From contig NZ_JAJMOX010000001.1 in assembly GCF_020991455.1 (NCBI RefSeq), forward strand, positions 124,001-188,000: DNA of 64,000 bases, given 5' to 3'. Source of the DNA: Flavobacterium sp. JAS. GTDB lineage: Bacteria; Bacteroidota; Bacteroidia; Flavobacteriales; Flavobacteriaceae. Both the position numbers and the translations under genes were made by a program. Shown here piece after piece: positions 29,984 to 38,848 of this stretch. The first letter of the stretch is position 1. The number at the start of each line of letters is the position of its first letter. The notes beneath the pieces are model-generated. The model saw nothing but the letters and a program-made list of their open reading frames with translations, was not told the DNA's origin and made no database searches.

Positions 29984-31669
29984 ATGAATAATATGGGAGA
30001 AACTCAAGTAAAAACTGCGCATCCAAAAGGACTTTGGGTATTGTTTGGGACGGAGATGTGGGAGCGATTCAATTTTTATGGAATGCGAGCTTTATTAACT
30101 TTATTTCTTGTGAATTCATTATTGATGAAAGAAGAAGAAGCTTCTCTTATTTATGGAGGATTTCTTGGACTTTGTTATTTAACGCCAATGTTAGGTGGTT
30201 TCGTAGCAGACCGTTTTTTAGGTAACAGAAACTGTATTTTATTGGGTGGTTTGTTAATGGCAACCGGGCAAATGTTATTGTTTACCAGCGGAAGTATTTT
30301 TGAGGCTAATTTACCTTTAGCAAAAATCATCATGTATTCTGCATTAGGAGTTATTGTTTTTGGTAACGGATTCTTTAAGCCAAACATTTCTAGTATGGTT
30401 GGGTGTTTATATCCTAAACAAGAGAAAACAAAATTAGATAGTGCTTTCACTATTTTCTATATGGGAATTAATATTGGAGCTTTTTTAGGTCAGTCTATTT
30501 GTCCTTTGTTGGGAGATGTAAAAGATGCTGGCGGAATTAGAGATATCCATGCTTTTAGATGGGGATTTATGGCAGCGTCTGTTGCAATGCTTCTTGGAAC
30601 TATTCTTTTCTACTTCTTAAAAAATAAATATGTGGTTTCTCCTGAAGGAAAACCATTAGGAGGTTTGCCATCTAAAAATGATGCTTCTGATTTTGAAGAA
30701 GGAGAAGCGCAAAAAGCTAATTTTTCTAATAAATCTTTGATAATTGCAGGAATTGCATTTATAGTTTTAGGATTCTTTTTTCATTATGTTGTAGGTCAGA
30801 ATTTGATTTATACTTTGATTTACTCAAGTGGTTTATCATTAGCCGGATTAATTATTTCTGATACTTCTTTGACTAAAATAGAAAGAGACAGAATTATTGT
30901 AATTTATATTGTTTCGTTCTTTATTATTTTCTTCTGGGCGGCGTTTGAGCAAGCAGGTTCGTCATTGACTTTTATTGCAGATAACCAAACAGACAGAAAC
31001 TTCTTTGGTTTTTTAATGCCTCCATCGATGGTTCAGATTTTTAATGGACTATTTGTAGTTATTTTGGCACTACCTTTTAGTATCTTATGGGATACGTTAA
31101 GAGCTAATGGTAAAGAGCCAATTTCTCCGGTAAAATTAGCTGCAGGTTTAGTGGTTATTTCTATCAGTTTCTTTATGATTGCGACTCAGGTTTCTTATAT
31201 CGGAACTTCTGGATTGTTGCTAGTTAAATGGCTTATCTTATTATATTTCTTGAATACTTGTGCTGAGTTATGTTTATCTCCAATTGGTTTGTCATTGGTA
31301 GGTAAATTATCTCCAAAACGTTTTGCTTCATTACTTTATGGAGTATTCTTTTTATCAAATGCGTCTGGTTATGCTTTGGGAGGAACTTTAGGTTCAATCT
31401 TGCCGGCAACAGGTGATAAATTTGTAAAAGCAAAAGAATTAGGAATCGATCTTCAGGCTGTTTTAGATAATAAAATTACACCAACTGCTGAGCAATTAGC
31501 TTTGTTAGATAAACATCAAATTAGTGCTCATAATCACTTTTTTGCAGGATTCGAAATCCATAACTTATACGAGTTCTTTATGGTGTTTGTTGTTCTTACA
31601 GGTGTTGCTGCAATTATATTGTTTGCTCTGACTCCATTTTTGAAAAAAATGATGCACGGAGTAAGATAA
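29984..31669 (+). CDS. POT family proton-dependent oligopeptide transporter
   Basis: 561 residues. The POT/PTR2 signature EMWERFNFYGMRALL lies at the N-terminus (proton-coupling ExxER motif) and GNGFFKPNISSMVG in helix 4. About 12-14 membrane segments. It imports di- and tripeptides with protons. It starts 28 bp after the DPP IV gene and 1 bp before a second POT gene, forming a peptide-scavenging operon. The C-terminal third carries a loop insertion (about 485-515, ITPTAEQLALLDKHQISAHN) before the last helices. Confidence 0.93.
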   Translation: MNNMGETQVKTAHPKGLWVLFGTEMWERFNFYGMRALLTLFLVNSLLMKEEEASLIYGGFLGLCYLTPMLGGFVADRFLGNRNCILLGGLLMATGQMLLFTSGSIFEANLPLAKIIMYSALGVIVFGNGFFKPNISSMVGCLYPKQEKTKLDSAFTIFYMGINIGAFLGQSICPLLGDVKDAGGIRDIHAFRWGFMAASVAMLLGTILFYFLKNKYVVSPEGKPLGGLPSKNDASDFEEGEAQKANFSNKSLIIAGIAFIVLGFFFHYVVGQNLIYTLIYSSGLSLAGLIISDTSLTKIERDRIIVIYIVSFFIIFFWAAFEQAGSSLTFIADNQTDRNFFGFLMPPSMVQIFNGLFVVILALPFSILWDTLRANGKEPISPVKLAAGLVVISISFFMIATQVSYIGTSGLLLVKWLILLYFLNTCAELCLSPIGLSLVGKLSPKRFASLLYGVFFLSNASGYALGGTLGSILPATGDKFVKAKELGIDLQAVLDNKITPTAEQLALLDKHQISAHNHFFAGFEIHNLYEFFMVFVVLTGVAAIILFALTPFLKKMMHGVR

Positions 31670-31670
31670 T

Positions 31671-33155
31671 ATGGAAAATAAAATCACTTTAGAAGAAATT
31701 CAAAATTTTAAGGGCACTTATCCAAAACAATTGTGGTATTTGTTTTTTGTTGAAATGTGGGAACGTTTTTGTTTCTACGGAATGCGTGGTGTACTTACGT
31801 TTTTTATGGTAGATCAGCTTTTGTTAAAAGATGAACATGCCAATTTACAATATGGTGCTATTCAGGCTTTTGTTTATGCTTTTACTTTTATTGGAGGTAT
31901 TTTTGCTGATAAGGTATTGGGTTTTAGAAAGTCATTATTTTTTGGTGGAATCGTAATGATTCTTGGGAATCTTTTGATTGCTGTTTCGCCTCATGATTTC
32001 TTTTACTACGGAATTGCTTTTTCAATTATTGGAACTGGTTTTTTTAAGCCAAATGTTTCTTCAATGGTTGGTGAATTATATCATGAAGAAGACGGAAGAA
32101 GAGATGCTGGTTATGGAATGTTTTACGCAGGGATAAATGTTGGAGGTCTTTTAGGAGGTGCTTTATGTATTTATTTAGGAAAGTATTATTCTTGGCAATT
32201 ATGCTTTTTATCAGCTGCAGTTGTAATGTTTTTAGGTTTGATTACCTTTTTGTTTACTAAAAAATATTTAGGACCAATAGGTGATTCTCCATTGTTGCAT
32301 TTGGATTCAGGTAAAAGAAGAATTCGTGAAATTGCTGTTTATGTATTGTCAATCCTGAGTTTGCCATTTATTTTTATAATGGTAAAAAACACAGATTATA
32401 CGGATTACTTCATGTACACAATTGGTATAGTTGCAGTTTTATATTTTGCTTATGAATTAATAAAATTGGGCGATATAAAAATGCAGAAAAAGCTTTTTGC
32501 TGCCTTTTTGTTTGTATTCTTTTATTTGTTGTTTAACTCTATCTACGAACAAAGCGGTGGGTCATTATCGCTTTTCGCAAAAGACAATCTAAGTAGTAAA
32601 TTATTATTTTTTAATATAGATCCTAATGTAGTAAACAACAGCTCGAATACTTTTTTCGTAGTAGTTTTAAGTCCGCTAATTGGATTGTTATGGATCTGGC
32701 TTGGCAAAAGAAGAATTGAACCAAACACTTTGATTAAATTCGGAATTGGATTCTTGTTCTTGGGAGCTTCATTTTATATCTTTTATCTAACTAAGTTTTT
32801 TGCAAATTCTGAAGGTATTGCGTCTTTAAATGTATTTACTTTTGCTTATTTGATAACAACAATTGGAGAACTTTGTTTAGGTCCAATCGGAATGTCTATT
32901 ATTACCAAATTGTCTCCAAAAAGATTATTTGGTATGATGATGGGATTGTGGTTCCTGGCAAGTGCTTTTGGGCAATTATTTGCAGGAAAATTAGGCGCCG
33001 AAATATCAAGATCAAACACTGGAGATACATTGGTTTCTAAGTTGCAATCGTATACGGAAGGATATTACCAATTGGCAATTTATTCGCTTGTTGCGGGAGT
33101 TATTTTAATTGCAATTTCGCCAATTATTAGAAAATTAATGCAAGAAGTAAAGTAG
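31671..33155 (+). CDS. POT family proton-dependent oligopeptide transporter (second copy)
   Basis: 494 residues with the POT signature EMWERFCFYGMRGVL and GTGFFKPNVSSMVGEL. Clearly paralogous to the gene just upstream but diverged and shorter, lacking the loop insertion near the C-terminus, so the two probably differ in substrate range. Separated from the first POT gene by a single base. Confidence 0.92.
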   Translation: MENKITLEEIQNFKGTYPKQLWYLFFVEMWERFCFYGMRGVLTFFMVDQLLLKDEHANLQYGAIQAFVYAFTFIGGIFADKVLGFRKSLFFGGIVMILGNLLIAVSPHDFFYYGIAFSIIGTGFFKPNVSSMVGELYHEEDGRRDAGYGMFYAGINVGGLLGGALCIYLGKYYSWQLCFLSAAVVMFLGLITFLFTKKYLGPIGDSPLLHLDSGKRRIREIAVYVLSILSLPFIFIMVKNTDYTDYFMYTIGIVAVLYFAYELIKLGDIKMQKKLFAAFLFVFFYLLFNSIYEQSGGSLSLFAKDNLSSKLLFFNIDPNVVNNSSNTFFVVVLSPLIGLLWIWLGKRRIEPNTLIKFGIGFLFLGASFYIFYLTKFFANSEGIASLNVFTFAYLITTIGELCLGPIGMSIITKLSPKRLFGMMMGLWFLASAFGQLFAGKLGAEISRSNTGDTLVSKLQSYTEGYYQLAIYSLVAGVILIAISPIIRKLMQEVK

Positions 33156-33161
33156 ACGACA

Positions 33162-33190
33162 TTTAGCAATTCATTTTTTGCTTAAATTTG
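33162..33190 (+). promoter_or_regulatory. Predicted promoter of the CxxC thioredoxin-fold gene
   Basis: TAAATTTG (33183-33190) matches TAnnTTTG, with TTT at 33162-33164 in place of TTG, 18-nt spacer. ATG follows 18 nt later, giving a short leader. Confidence 0.45.
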
Positions 33191-33207
33191 TAGAAAATAA
33201 TAAGGAC

Positions 33208-33675
33208 ATGAAAAAAATTATACTAGTAGTATTATTTTTTGTTGGTGCATTTGTAACACAAGCGCAGGAACTTAAATGGTATACTGATGTAAAGGAAGCG
33301 ATTACTGTAAGTAATAAAGAGAACAAACCAATGCTGATGTTTTTTACTGGTAGTGATTGGTGTGGATGGTGCATTCGTTTGCAGAATGAGGTTCTGAAAA
33401 CTGCGGAGTTTAAAAAGTGGGCTACTGATAATGTTGTTTTGGTTGAGTTGGATTATCCTAGAAGGGTAGCTCAGACTCCAGAACTTAAAAGTCAAAATAG
33501 TGAATTGCAACAAGCTTTTGGAATTCAGGGTTTTCCAACAGTATTTTTTACAAGTGCTGAGTCAAAGGATGGAAAGATCAACTTTAAAGGTTTAGGAAAA
33601 ACCGGTTATGTTGCTGGTGGTCCATCTGCTTGGTTAACAGTTGCAGAAGAAATTGTACATCCTAAAAAATCTTAA
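33208..33675 (+). CDS. Secreted thioredoxin-fold protein with CxxC
   Basis: 155 residues starting at MKKIILVVLFF (33208). Signal peptide to about residue 20, then a thioredoxin_7-like domain: MLMFFTGSDWCGWCIRL holds the redox pair C52/C55 and FGIQGFPTVFF the cis-proline. It should act in periplasmic thiol-disulfide exchange. The two following genes are paralogs in the same orientation that lack both cysteines. Lies 52 bp after the second POT gene with its own promoter candidate and terminator. Confidence 0.88.
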   Translation: MKKIILVVLFFVGAFVTQAQELKWYTDVKEAITVSNKENKPMLMFFTGSDWCGWCIRLQNEVLKTAEFKKWATDNVVLVELDYPRRVAQTPELKSQNSELQQAFGIQGFPTVFFTSAESKDGKINFKGLGKTGYVAGGPSAWLTVAEEIVHPKKS

Positions 33676-33704
33676 TTAGAGTAAATTTTATTTTAATATT
33701 ATAG

Positions 33705-33737
33705 AACTCCTTACATAATTTGTAAGGAGTTTTTTTG
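33705..33737 (+). terminator. Terminator after the CxxC thioredoxin gene
   Basis: AACTCCTTAC / GTAAGGAGTT stem with loop ATAATTT followed by a run of T residues. Confidence 0.85.
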
Positions 33738-33837
33738 TTTAGTAAGAAAAGGTATTCAGTATTTTGGGTGGTATTGTAGTTTTGTTATTTTATTATAAAT
33801 AAAAAAACATATAATGTATTTTTTGTATTAATAAAAA

Positions 33838-33867
33838 TTGGAAAATTAAAATATTATGTTAATTTCG
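33838..33867 (+). promoter_or_regulatory. Predicted promoter of the first CxxC-less thioredoxin paralog
   Basis: TTG (33838-33840), 19-nt spacer, TAATTTCG (33860-33867; one base from TAnnTTTG). The ATG is 32 nt downstream. Confidence 0.55.
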
Positions 33868-33898
33868 TCATGCTATACTAACCAAAACCAATTTAATT

Positions 33899-34351
33899 AT
33901 GACCAAAAAATTACTTATCCTACTGTTTTTTTTAGGTTCATTTTTTCTGCATTCGCAAAACCTAGTTTGGAGAACAAACATGACAGATGCTATTGCAATA
34001 AGCAATGAACAGAGAAAACCAATGTTAATTTTATTCACTGCCTCAGGTGTACCGGAAAATCTTCAAAATGAAATCTTTAAAACTCCCGATTTTGCTGTTT
34101 GGTCACGTGATAATGTGATCTTAGTGAAACTGGATTTGTCTGATTCTACTACTGCTGACGAAGATAGAGAACAAAACCTTAAACTGAAAAATGCTTTTGG
34201 TGTTGAGGATTTACCAGAGGTTTGTTTTGCAAGCGCTTCTATCCGAAAAAATAAAACAACTTTTAGTGCATTGGGAAAAATTGCTTACGTACCTGGTGGC
34301 GCTAAAGCCTGGATTGCTGAATCAAATGCAATTCTGCACCCAAGTGAATAA
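33899..34351 (+). CDS. Secreted thioredoxin-fold paralog lacking the CxxC motif
   Basis: 150 residues with signal peptide (to about 20). Aligns along its whole length with the preceding thioredoxin-fold protein (LVWRTNMTDAIAISNEQRKPMLILFT; LKNAFGVEDLPEVCF), but the segment FTGSDWCGWCIRLQNE is replaced by FTASGVPENLQNE, three residues shorter and without cysteine. The cis-Pro region is kept (EDLPEVCF, with a new Cys). It cannot act as a dithiol oxidoreductase; a binding or chaperone role is possible. Own promoter and terminator. Confidence 0.85.
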   Translation: MTKKLLILLFFLGSFFLHSQNLVWRTNMTDAIAISNEQRKPMLILFTASGVPENLQNEIFKTPDFAVWSRDNVILVKLDLSDSTTADEDREQNLKLKNAFGVEDLPEVCFASASIRKNKTTFSALGKIAYVPGGAKAWIAESNAILHPSE

Positions 34352-34368
34352 AATAAAATTTAAATTAA

Positions 34369-34427
34369 GTTTCTTAGTTTAATTTGTAGAATCCCTTTTC
34401 GGCTGTTGCATGAAAAGGGATGTTTTT
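34369..34427 (+). terminator. Terminator, first copy of a duplicated downstream element
   Basis: GTTTCTTAGTTTAATTTGTA then the hairpin ATCCCTTTTC / GAAAAGGGAT (34391-34421) and T run. Nearly identical to the segment at 35077-35135 after the next paralog, so the gene was duplicated with its terminator. Confidence 0.85.
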
Positions 34428-34553
34428 TTAAATACTATGCTAATAGCTTTGATATTTTTAGGGGGTGAAATTTTCATTTTACTTAAAATTTAAGGCTTAA
34501 ATAATAAAATTCATTTTAATTTAAATTCTCATAACTATTTGTATTGTAATGAC

Positions 34554-34583
34554 TTGTTGAGTGTTGGTTTTATGTTACTTTAG
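34554..34583 (+). promoter_or_regulatory. Predicted promoter of the second CxxC-less thioredoxin paralog
   Basis: TTG (34554-34556), 19-nt spacer, TACTTTAG (34576-34583), close to TAnnTTTG; ATG 32 nt downstream, the same distance as in the preceding paralog. Confidence 0.55.
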
Positions 34584-34614
34584 TTTTATTAACACAACTA
34601 AAAATCTATAATTT

Positions 34615-35061
34615 ATGACTCAAAAACTACTTATCCTATTGTTTTTTTTAAGTCCATTATTAATGAAGTCGCAAAGTTTAGTCTGGAAAACGAGTATAAG
34701 TGATGCGATTACGCTAAGTAATGAAGAAAAAAAACCGATGTTAATTTTATTTACGACGAATTATGCTTCAAATGATTTACAAAGTGAAGTGTTTGAAACT
34801 CCTGATTTTGAGAGATGGTCTGTTAAAAATGTTATTTTGGTAAAAATTGATTTGTCTGATCCATCTGTTTCTGCAGATATGAGAGAACAAAACGTATTAT
34901 TAAAAAATGCCTTCGGAGTAGAAGATTTGCCAGAGGTCTGTTTTGCAAATGCTTCAATTAGAAAAGGAAAAACTTTTTTTGATTCATTGGGAAAAGTCCA
35001 TTATACTTCAGGCGGTGCGAAAAAATGGATCTCAGATTCTAATTATATTTTGAATCCATAA
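34615..35061 (+). CDS. Secreted thioredoxin-fold paralog lacking the CxxC motif (second copy)
   Basis: 148 residues, signal peptide to about 20. Closest to the gene just upstream: MTQKLLILLFFL start, LVWKTSISDAITLSNEEKKP, AFGVEDLPEVCFANASIRKG. The active-site segment reads FTTNYASNDLQSE, again three residues shorter than the CxxC protein and without cysteines, so the loss preceded the duplication of these two. Function unknown; presumably periplasmic. Its terminator is shared in sequence with its sister gene. Confidence 0.85.
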   Translation: MTQKLLILLFFLSPLLMKSQSLVWKTSISDAITLSNEEKKPMLILFTTNYASNDLQSEVFETPDFERWSVKNVILVKIDLSDPSVSADMREQNVLLKNAFGVEDLPEVCFANASIRKGKTFFDSLGKVHYTSGGAKKWISDSNYILNP

Positions 35062-35076
35062 TATACAGGAATTAAA

Positions 35077-35135
35077 GTTTCTTAGTTTAATTTATAGAAT
35101 CCCTTTTCGGCTGTTGCGTGAAAAGGGATATTTTT
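35077..35135 (+). terminator. Terminator, second copy of the duplicated element
   Basis: Hairpin ATCCCTTTTC / GAAAAGGGAT at 35099-35129 with T run, preceded by GTTTCTTAGTTTAATTTATA. It overlaps the 3' end of the convergent comEC fragment. Confidence 0.85.
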
Positions 35136-35471
35136 TTTCAGACAACTGGCTTTCCAAATCTTCTGGTTCGAGTAAGAATTTGAAGCATCAGCAATTATTA
35201 TTATCGGATGTAAATCCTGTAAAACTCGATCTAAATTTATCTTTGGTGATTGAGTCAGAAGCAATATGTCTGGTTGAATTTTATTTTCGTAAACTCCTGT
35301 GCTGTCTAGTACAAGAATCTTTTTTCCGTTAAAGAATAATGTATTCTTAATTTTACTTGTACTTTTTAAAACACCGAAATTCCCAACTAGATAGGAAGTT
35401 GAAATATTGTTTTTAAAAAGAGAATCACTTGTAATAAAGCTGATGTTTTTTCCAGTTCTTTCAGATATCAA
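35082..35471 (-). pseudogene. comEC: C-terminal part of ComEC, out of frame with the main part
   Basis: About 129 residues beginning ISERTGKNISFITSDSLF and ending KGFYKLN, continuing the C-terminal soluble region of Bacteroidota ComEC (LVLDSTGVYENKIQPDILLLTQSP). The same frame can be read upstream without a stop as KKEIESQQELIIYNVKKSTL, directly after the A7 tract (35523-35529 on the plus strand as T7). Removing one A from that tract joins it to the 548-residue frame upstream and gives a normal ComEC length of about 677 residues. The ATG at 35471 is not a likely start. Confidence 0.75.
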
Positions 35472-37107
35472 AGTGCTTTTCTTGACGTTGTAAATGATTA
35501 ATTCTTGTTGGCTCTCGATTTCTTTTTTTGGTATAAATAAAGGAAATCTGAACGATGATAATCGTGATTAAAAGTGAGATCGTTTTATTGAAACTGGGTT
35601 TGTTTAGCCAAATAGTGCCGGCAATTATTAATAAATAAATGGTCACCAAATAGTAAAAATTAAAACTTATATCTCTAATTACAAACGATTCAAATGTTGC
35701 CACGAAGTGAATCATTAGATTTAAAAGGTAAATACTCTTTTCGAAAAGAACTACCAAAATTACTGGCGGACTATAAAAAACGGCCAAGATCATGACTATA
35801 ATTCCGGCAATCATGATAAATGATAATAGCGGAAGAATGATAATATTGGTTACAAAAAATAATCCTGGAAATTGATGAAAATAATACAAGCAAACTGGCA
35901 AAGTTCCGATTTGTGCGGCAAACGAAACTGTTAAGGCGTTCCAGATATAGGTAGATATTTTATGTTTTGGAGTCCAGAGATTTTTTAGAATCGGCTGTAG
36001 CCAAAGAATAAAAAACAAGGCAAGATAACTTAATTGAAAGCCAACATCAAATAAGAAGTAAGGCTCAAATAGTAAAATCAATAAAATCGAAACTAATAAA
36101 GTGTGATAAATGTTTCCGCTTCTGCGTAAATGGTTTCCAATGGCAAGAAATGAGAACATAACAACCGAACGTAAAACAGGAGGAGATAAACCCGAAATTA
36201 CGGCAAAAATCGCCAGGGATATTAAAATAGAAATCAATTTTATAAAAGAGCCTTTTCGGGTATTTGGAATTGGTTTTAGAATAAAATTTATAAATAACAT
36301 TATAAAACCCACATGCAAGCCTGAAACAGACAATACATGTGTAGTTCCGGAATATTGGTAATCTTTTATAATATCTGGTGAAATCTCTTGTTGTTGTCCT
36401 AAAATAAGAGCGAGGGCAACGTTCATTTCGTCTTTGCTGAAATGAGCTTTTTCAAGATTATTTATTATTCTGGAATGCAAACGACTGGAATAATACCAAA
36501 TGTCTTTTTTGATATTTTTATTAATCGTTATTTCAGATTTTCGACAGTATACCTGCGCATAAATTTGTTTGTTAGACAAATACTTGGCGTAATCAAATTG
36601 ATTCGGGTTTTTGCTTGAAGTATTGGGTTGTAAAATTGTTTTTACCCGGATTGTATTTCCTAGAATAACTTTATTTTTTGTGCTGTCTTTTTGAATGTTT
36701 ACAATGATTCTGCCTGTATAAGTTTTACGTTCAATTTGGTTTATAATGGCAACATATCGATCATTAAAGTCGTTGCTTTTTAGTTTTTCACGTAAAGTGA
36801 AAGTTATCAATTGAGGTTTCTCAAATGCTACTTTAGAATTGATGTAATTTGATTTTTGATAAGAATCTGTCTGAAGTTGAAGTGTAATTATTCCAATAAA
36901 AAAGGAAACAATAGAGGTACTTATTCCAAAAATAATATTTAGTTTTTTGTTTTTGGCAACTAAAAAATAAAGGCAGCAGAATACTATTGCGCTTGAAATA
37001 AGGAATATTACAGCGGTTAATATTGATGGTTTTACATAATACGAAACTATGATGCCAAGGAGAAAGCTAATTGTAATTTTAGCCAAAGGAAAATCTAATA
37101 CTTTCAT
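35461..37107 (-). CDS. comEC: ComEC/Rec2 family DNA-uptake channel, frameshifted near the C-terminus
   Basis: 548 residues read before the frame breaks. An N-terminal pair of helices and a DUF4131-like region (about 1-200) precede the Competence domain (about 220-490) with YQYSGTTHVLSVSGLHVGFI and ISGLSPPVLRSVVMFS. ComEC forms the inner-membrane channel for single-stranded DNA in natural transformation. After IYTKK the frame reads RNREPTRINHLQRQEKHFDI and stops, whereas the neighbouring frame carries the expected continuation. So the gene is interrupted by one extra A in an A7 run. It may be a true mutation, slippage-dependent expression or a sequencing error. Confidence 0.85.
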   Translation of the reverse strand: MKVLDFPLAKITISFLLGIIVSYYVKPSILTAVIFLISSAIVFCCLYFLVAKNKKLNIIFGISTSIVSFFIGIITLQLQTDSYQKSNYINSKVAFEKPQLITFTLREKLKSNDFNDRYVAIINQIERKTYTGRIIVNIQKDSTKNKVILGNTIRVKTILQPNTSSKNPNQFDYAKYLSNKQIYAQVYCRKSEITINKNIKKDIWYYSSRLHSRIINNLEKAHFSKDEMNVALALILGQQQEISPDIIKDYQYSGTTHVLSVSGLHVGFIMLFINFILKPIPNTRKGSFIKLISILISLAIFAVISGLSPPVLRSVVMFSFLAIGNHLRRSGNIYHTLLVSILLILLFEPYFLFDVGFQLSYLALFFILWLQPILKNLWTPKHKISTYIWNALTVSFAAQIGTLPVCLYYFHQFPGLFFVTNIIILPLLSFIMIAGIIVMILAVFYSPPVILVVLFEKSIYLLNLMIHFVATFESFVIRDISFNFYYLVTIYLLIIAGTIWLNKPSFNKTISLLITIIIVQISFIYTKKRNREPTRINHLQRQEKHFDI

Positions 37108-37163
37108 GTTTTAAAAGTATTAAATATTTTGTAAGAAAAAGAATATATTTTATTTAATTCGAT

Positions 37164-37649
37164 TTACTCAATTACTCTGTTGATTTGAGCAAATGAATTT
37201 TGATAATAGGTCTCTTTTGTAGATGAAACTATAACTCCTTTGGAAGTTGAAGAATGCACAAATTTAATTTCATTCGAATTTACTTCGACGATTAGTCCAA
37301 CATGATTAATTTGTCTGCTTTTGTTGGTTTTAAAGAAAATTAAATCCCCTTTTTGGGCATCGCTAATTTTGATTATTTTGCCAACATTTGCCTGTTCATA
37401 AGAACTTCGTGGAAGTTTTATGTTTTCAGATTCGAACGTAGTATAAACTAATCCGGAGCAATCAAAGCCATTTTTTGTTGTACCACCAGCCTTGTAGCGA
37501 ACACCAATATTGTCTTCGGCTTTCTCTATTAATTTATTAACGGTATATCTGTTTTCTTTTTTTGATTCATTTTTGCCCACGGCACTTGACGTCGATTTAC
37601 ACGAAGTAAATGCGATTGCTAAAAGAACAAAAAGGAGTATTTTTTTCAA
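37164..37649 (-). CDS. NlpC/P60 family cell-wall hydrolase lipoprotein
   Basis: 161 residues with lipoprotein signal (LLAIAFTSCKSTS, Cys near 17). The NlpC/P60 domain (about 38-155) shows the catalytic Cys in NGFDCSGLVYTTF, His in RQINHVGLIVEV and the third polar residue in IKFVHSSTSKG. Such enzymes cleave D-Glu-gamma-meso-diaminopimelate bonds in peptidoglycan stem peptides. Between lpxB and comEC on the same strand; 12 bp downstream of lpxB. Confidence 0.92.
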   Translation of the reverse strand: MKKILLFVLLAIAFTSCKSTSSAVGKNESKKENRYTVNKLIEKAEDNIGVRYKAGGTTKNGFDCSGLVYTTFESENIKLPRSSYEQANVGKIIKISDAQKGDLIFFKTNKSRQINHVGLIVEVNSNEIKFVHSSTSKGVIVSSTKETYYQNSFAQINRVIE

Positions 37650-37661
37650 AACAAAAATCTT

Positions 37662-38780
37662 TTAAACCTGTTTTAAATCTGCTACAATAAGTTTTGCAGT
37701 TTTTTTACTTGCGCCAATTCCGCCCAGTTTTTGCTCCAGAATATCGTAATTTTTCAATAGTTTTTCGCGATATTGAGGTTCTAGTAATTTCTGTAATTCT
37801 TCTTTAATACGTTTGGTGTTGCAGTCGCTTTGAATCAATTCGGTTACAACTTCCTGATCCATAATTAAATTTACAAGCGAAATGTATTTTAAAGTAATAA
37901 TACGTTTTGCAATTTGGTATGAAATCGAACTTCCTTTATAACAAACGACTTCCGGAACTTTAAAAAGAGCTGTTTCAAGAGTTGCAGTTCCTGAAGTTAC
38001 CAAAGCTGCTGTTGACGAACGAAGTAGATCGTAAGTTTTATTCGAAACAAATGCGATGTTTTTATTTTTTATAAATTGCTGATAAAACTCATAATCCTGA
38101 CTTGGAGCACCAGCAATCACAAACTCATAATCCTGAAAATCATCAACAACACTTAGCATAACACTTAGCATTTTGGTGATTTCCTGTTTGCGGCTTCCTG
38201 GTAAAACGGCAATAATTGGTTTTTCTCCCAGTTGGTTTTCTTTTCTAAAAGTTGCCTCATCAAATGGAGGTTGATTCTGAATTGCATCAATTAATGGATG
38301 CCCAACAAAATCTACCGGAAAATGGTGTTTGTCTTCGTAGAAACTTTTCTCAAAAGGCAAAATCACAAACATCTTGTCGACATCTTGTTTAATAGCCGTA
38401 ATTCTGTTCTCTTTCCAAGCCCAAATTTGAGGAGAAATATAATAATGAGTTTTATAGTTTAAAGCTTTTGCCCATTTTGCAATACGCATATTAAAGCCCG
38501 GATAATCAATAAAAATCAAGACATCTGGTTGGAATTCAGTGATGTCTTTTTTGCAAATTTTGATATTACTTAAAATGGTTTTTAGATTGAAAATAACTTC
38601 AACAAATCCCATAAAAGCCAATTCGCGATAGTGTTTTACCAATGTTCCACCGGCTTTTTGCATTAAATCTCCACCCCAGAATCTAATTTCGGCTTGAGGA
38701 TCTTCTTTATACAAAGCCTTCATTAAGTTTGAACCATGTAAATCTCCAGAGGCTTCGCCAGCTATTATGTAATACTTCAT
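37662..38780 (-). CDS. lpxB: Lipid-A-disaccharide synthase
   Basis: 372 residues from MKYYIIAGEASGDLHG (38780), the characteristic LpxB N-terminus; an ATG nine codons upstream adds unrelated residues. GT-B-fold glycosyltransferase (family GT19) with YPGFNMRIAKWAK, YYISPQIWAWKENR and VLPGSRKQEI. It condenses UDP-2,3-diacylglucosamine with lipid X at the inner membrane in lipid A synthesis. A good -7 box (TATCTTTG, 38844-38837) lies about 57 bp upstream. Confidence 0.95.
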   Translation of the reverse strand: MKYYIIAGEASGDLHGSNLMKALYKEDPQAEIRFWGGDLMQKAGGTLVKHYRELAFMGFVEVIFNLKTILSNIKICKKDITEFQPDVLIFIDYPGFNMRIAKWAKALNYKTHYYISPQIWAWKENRITAIKQDVDKMFVILPFEKSFYEDKHHFPVDFVGHPLIDAIQNQPPFDEATFRKENQLGEKPIIAVLPGSRKQEITKMLSVMLSVVDDFQDYEFVIAGAPSQDYEFYQQFIKNKNIAFVSNKTYDLLRSSTAALVTSGTATLETALFKVPEVVCYKGSSISYQIAKRIITLKYISLVNLIMDQEVVTELIQSDCNTKRIKEELQKLLEPQYREKLLKNYDILEQKLGGIGASKKTAKLIVADLKQV

Positions 38781-38836
38781 ATAGATTTCTTTGAAAGTGT
38801 GTTTCAATTTTTAAACACAACATTTTTTTTGCAGAG

Positions 38837-38844
38837 CAAAGATA
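38837..38844 (-). promoter_or_regulatory. -7 box upstream of lpxB
   Basis: TATCTTTG on the minus strand, a perfect TAnnTTTG match placed between the small membrane-protein gene and lpxB. No TTG is seen at the expected -33 position. Confidence 0.4.
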
Positions 38845-38848
38845 AGAT

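Noticed and set aside
35082..35471. Independent small gene starting at MISERTG
   Set aside because: The frame remains open upstream and carries ComEC-like sequence to the A7 tract, so it is the detached C-terminus of comEC.
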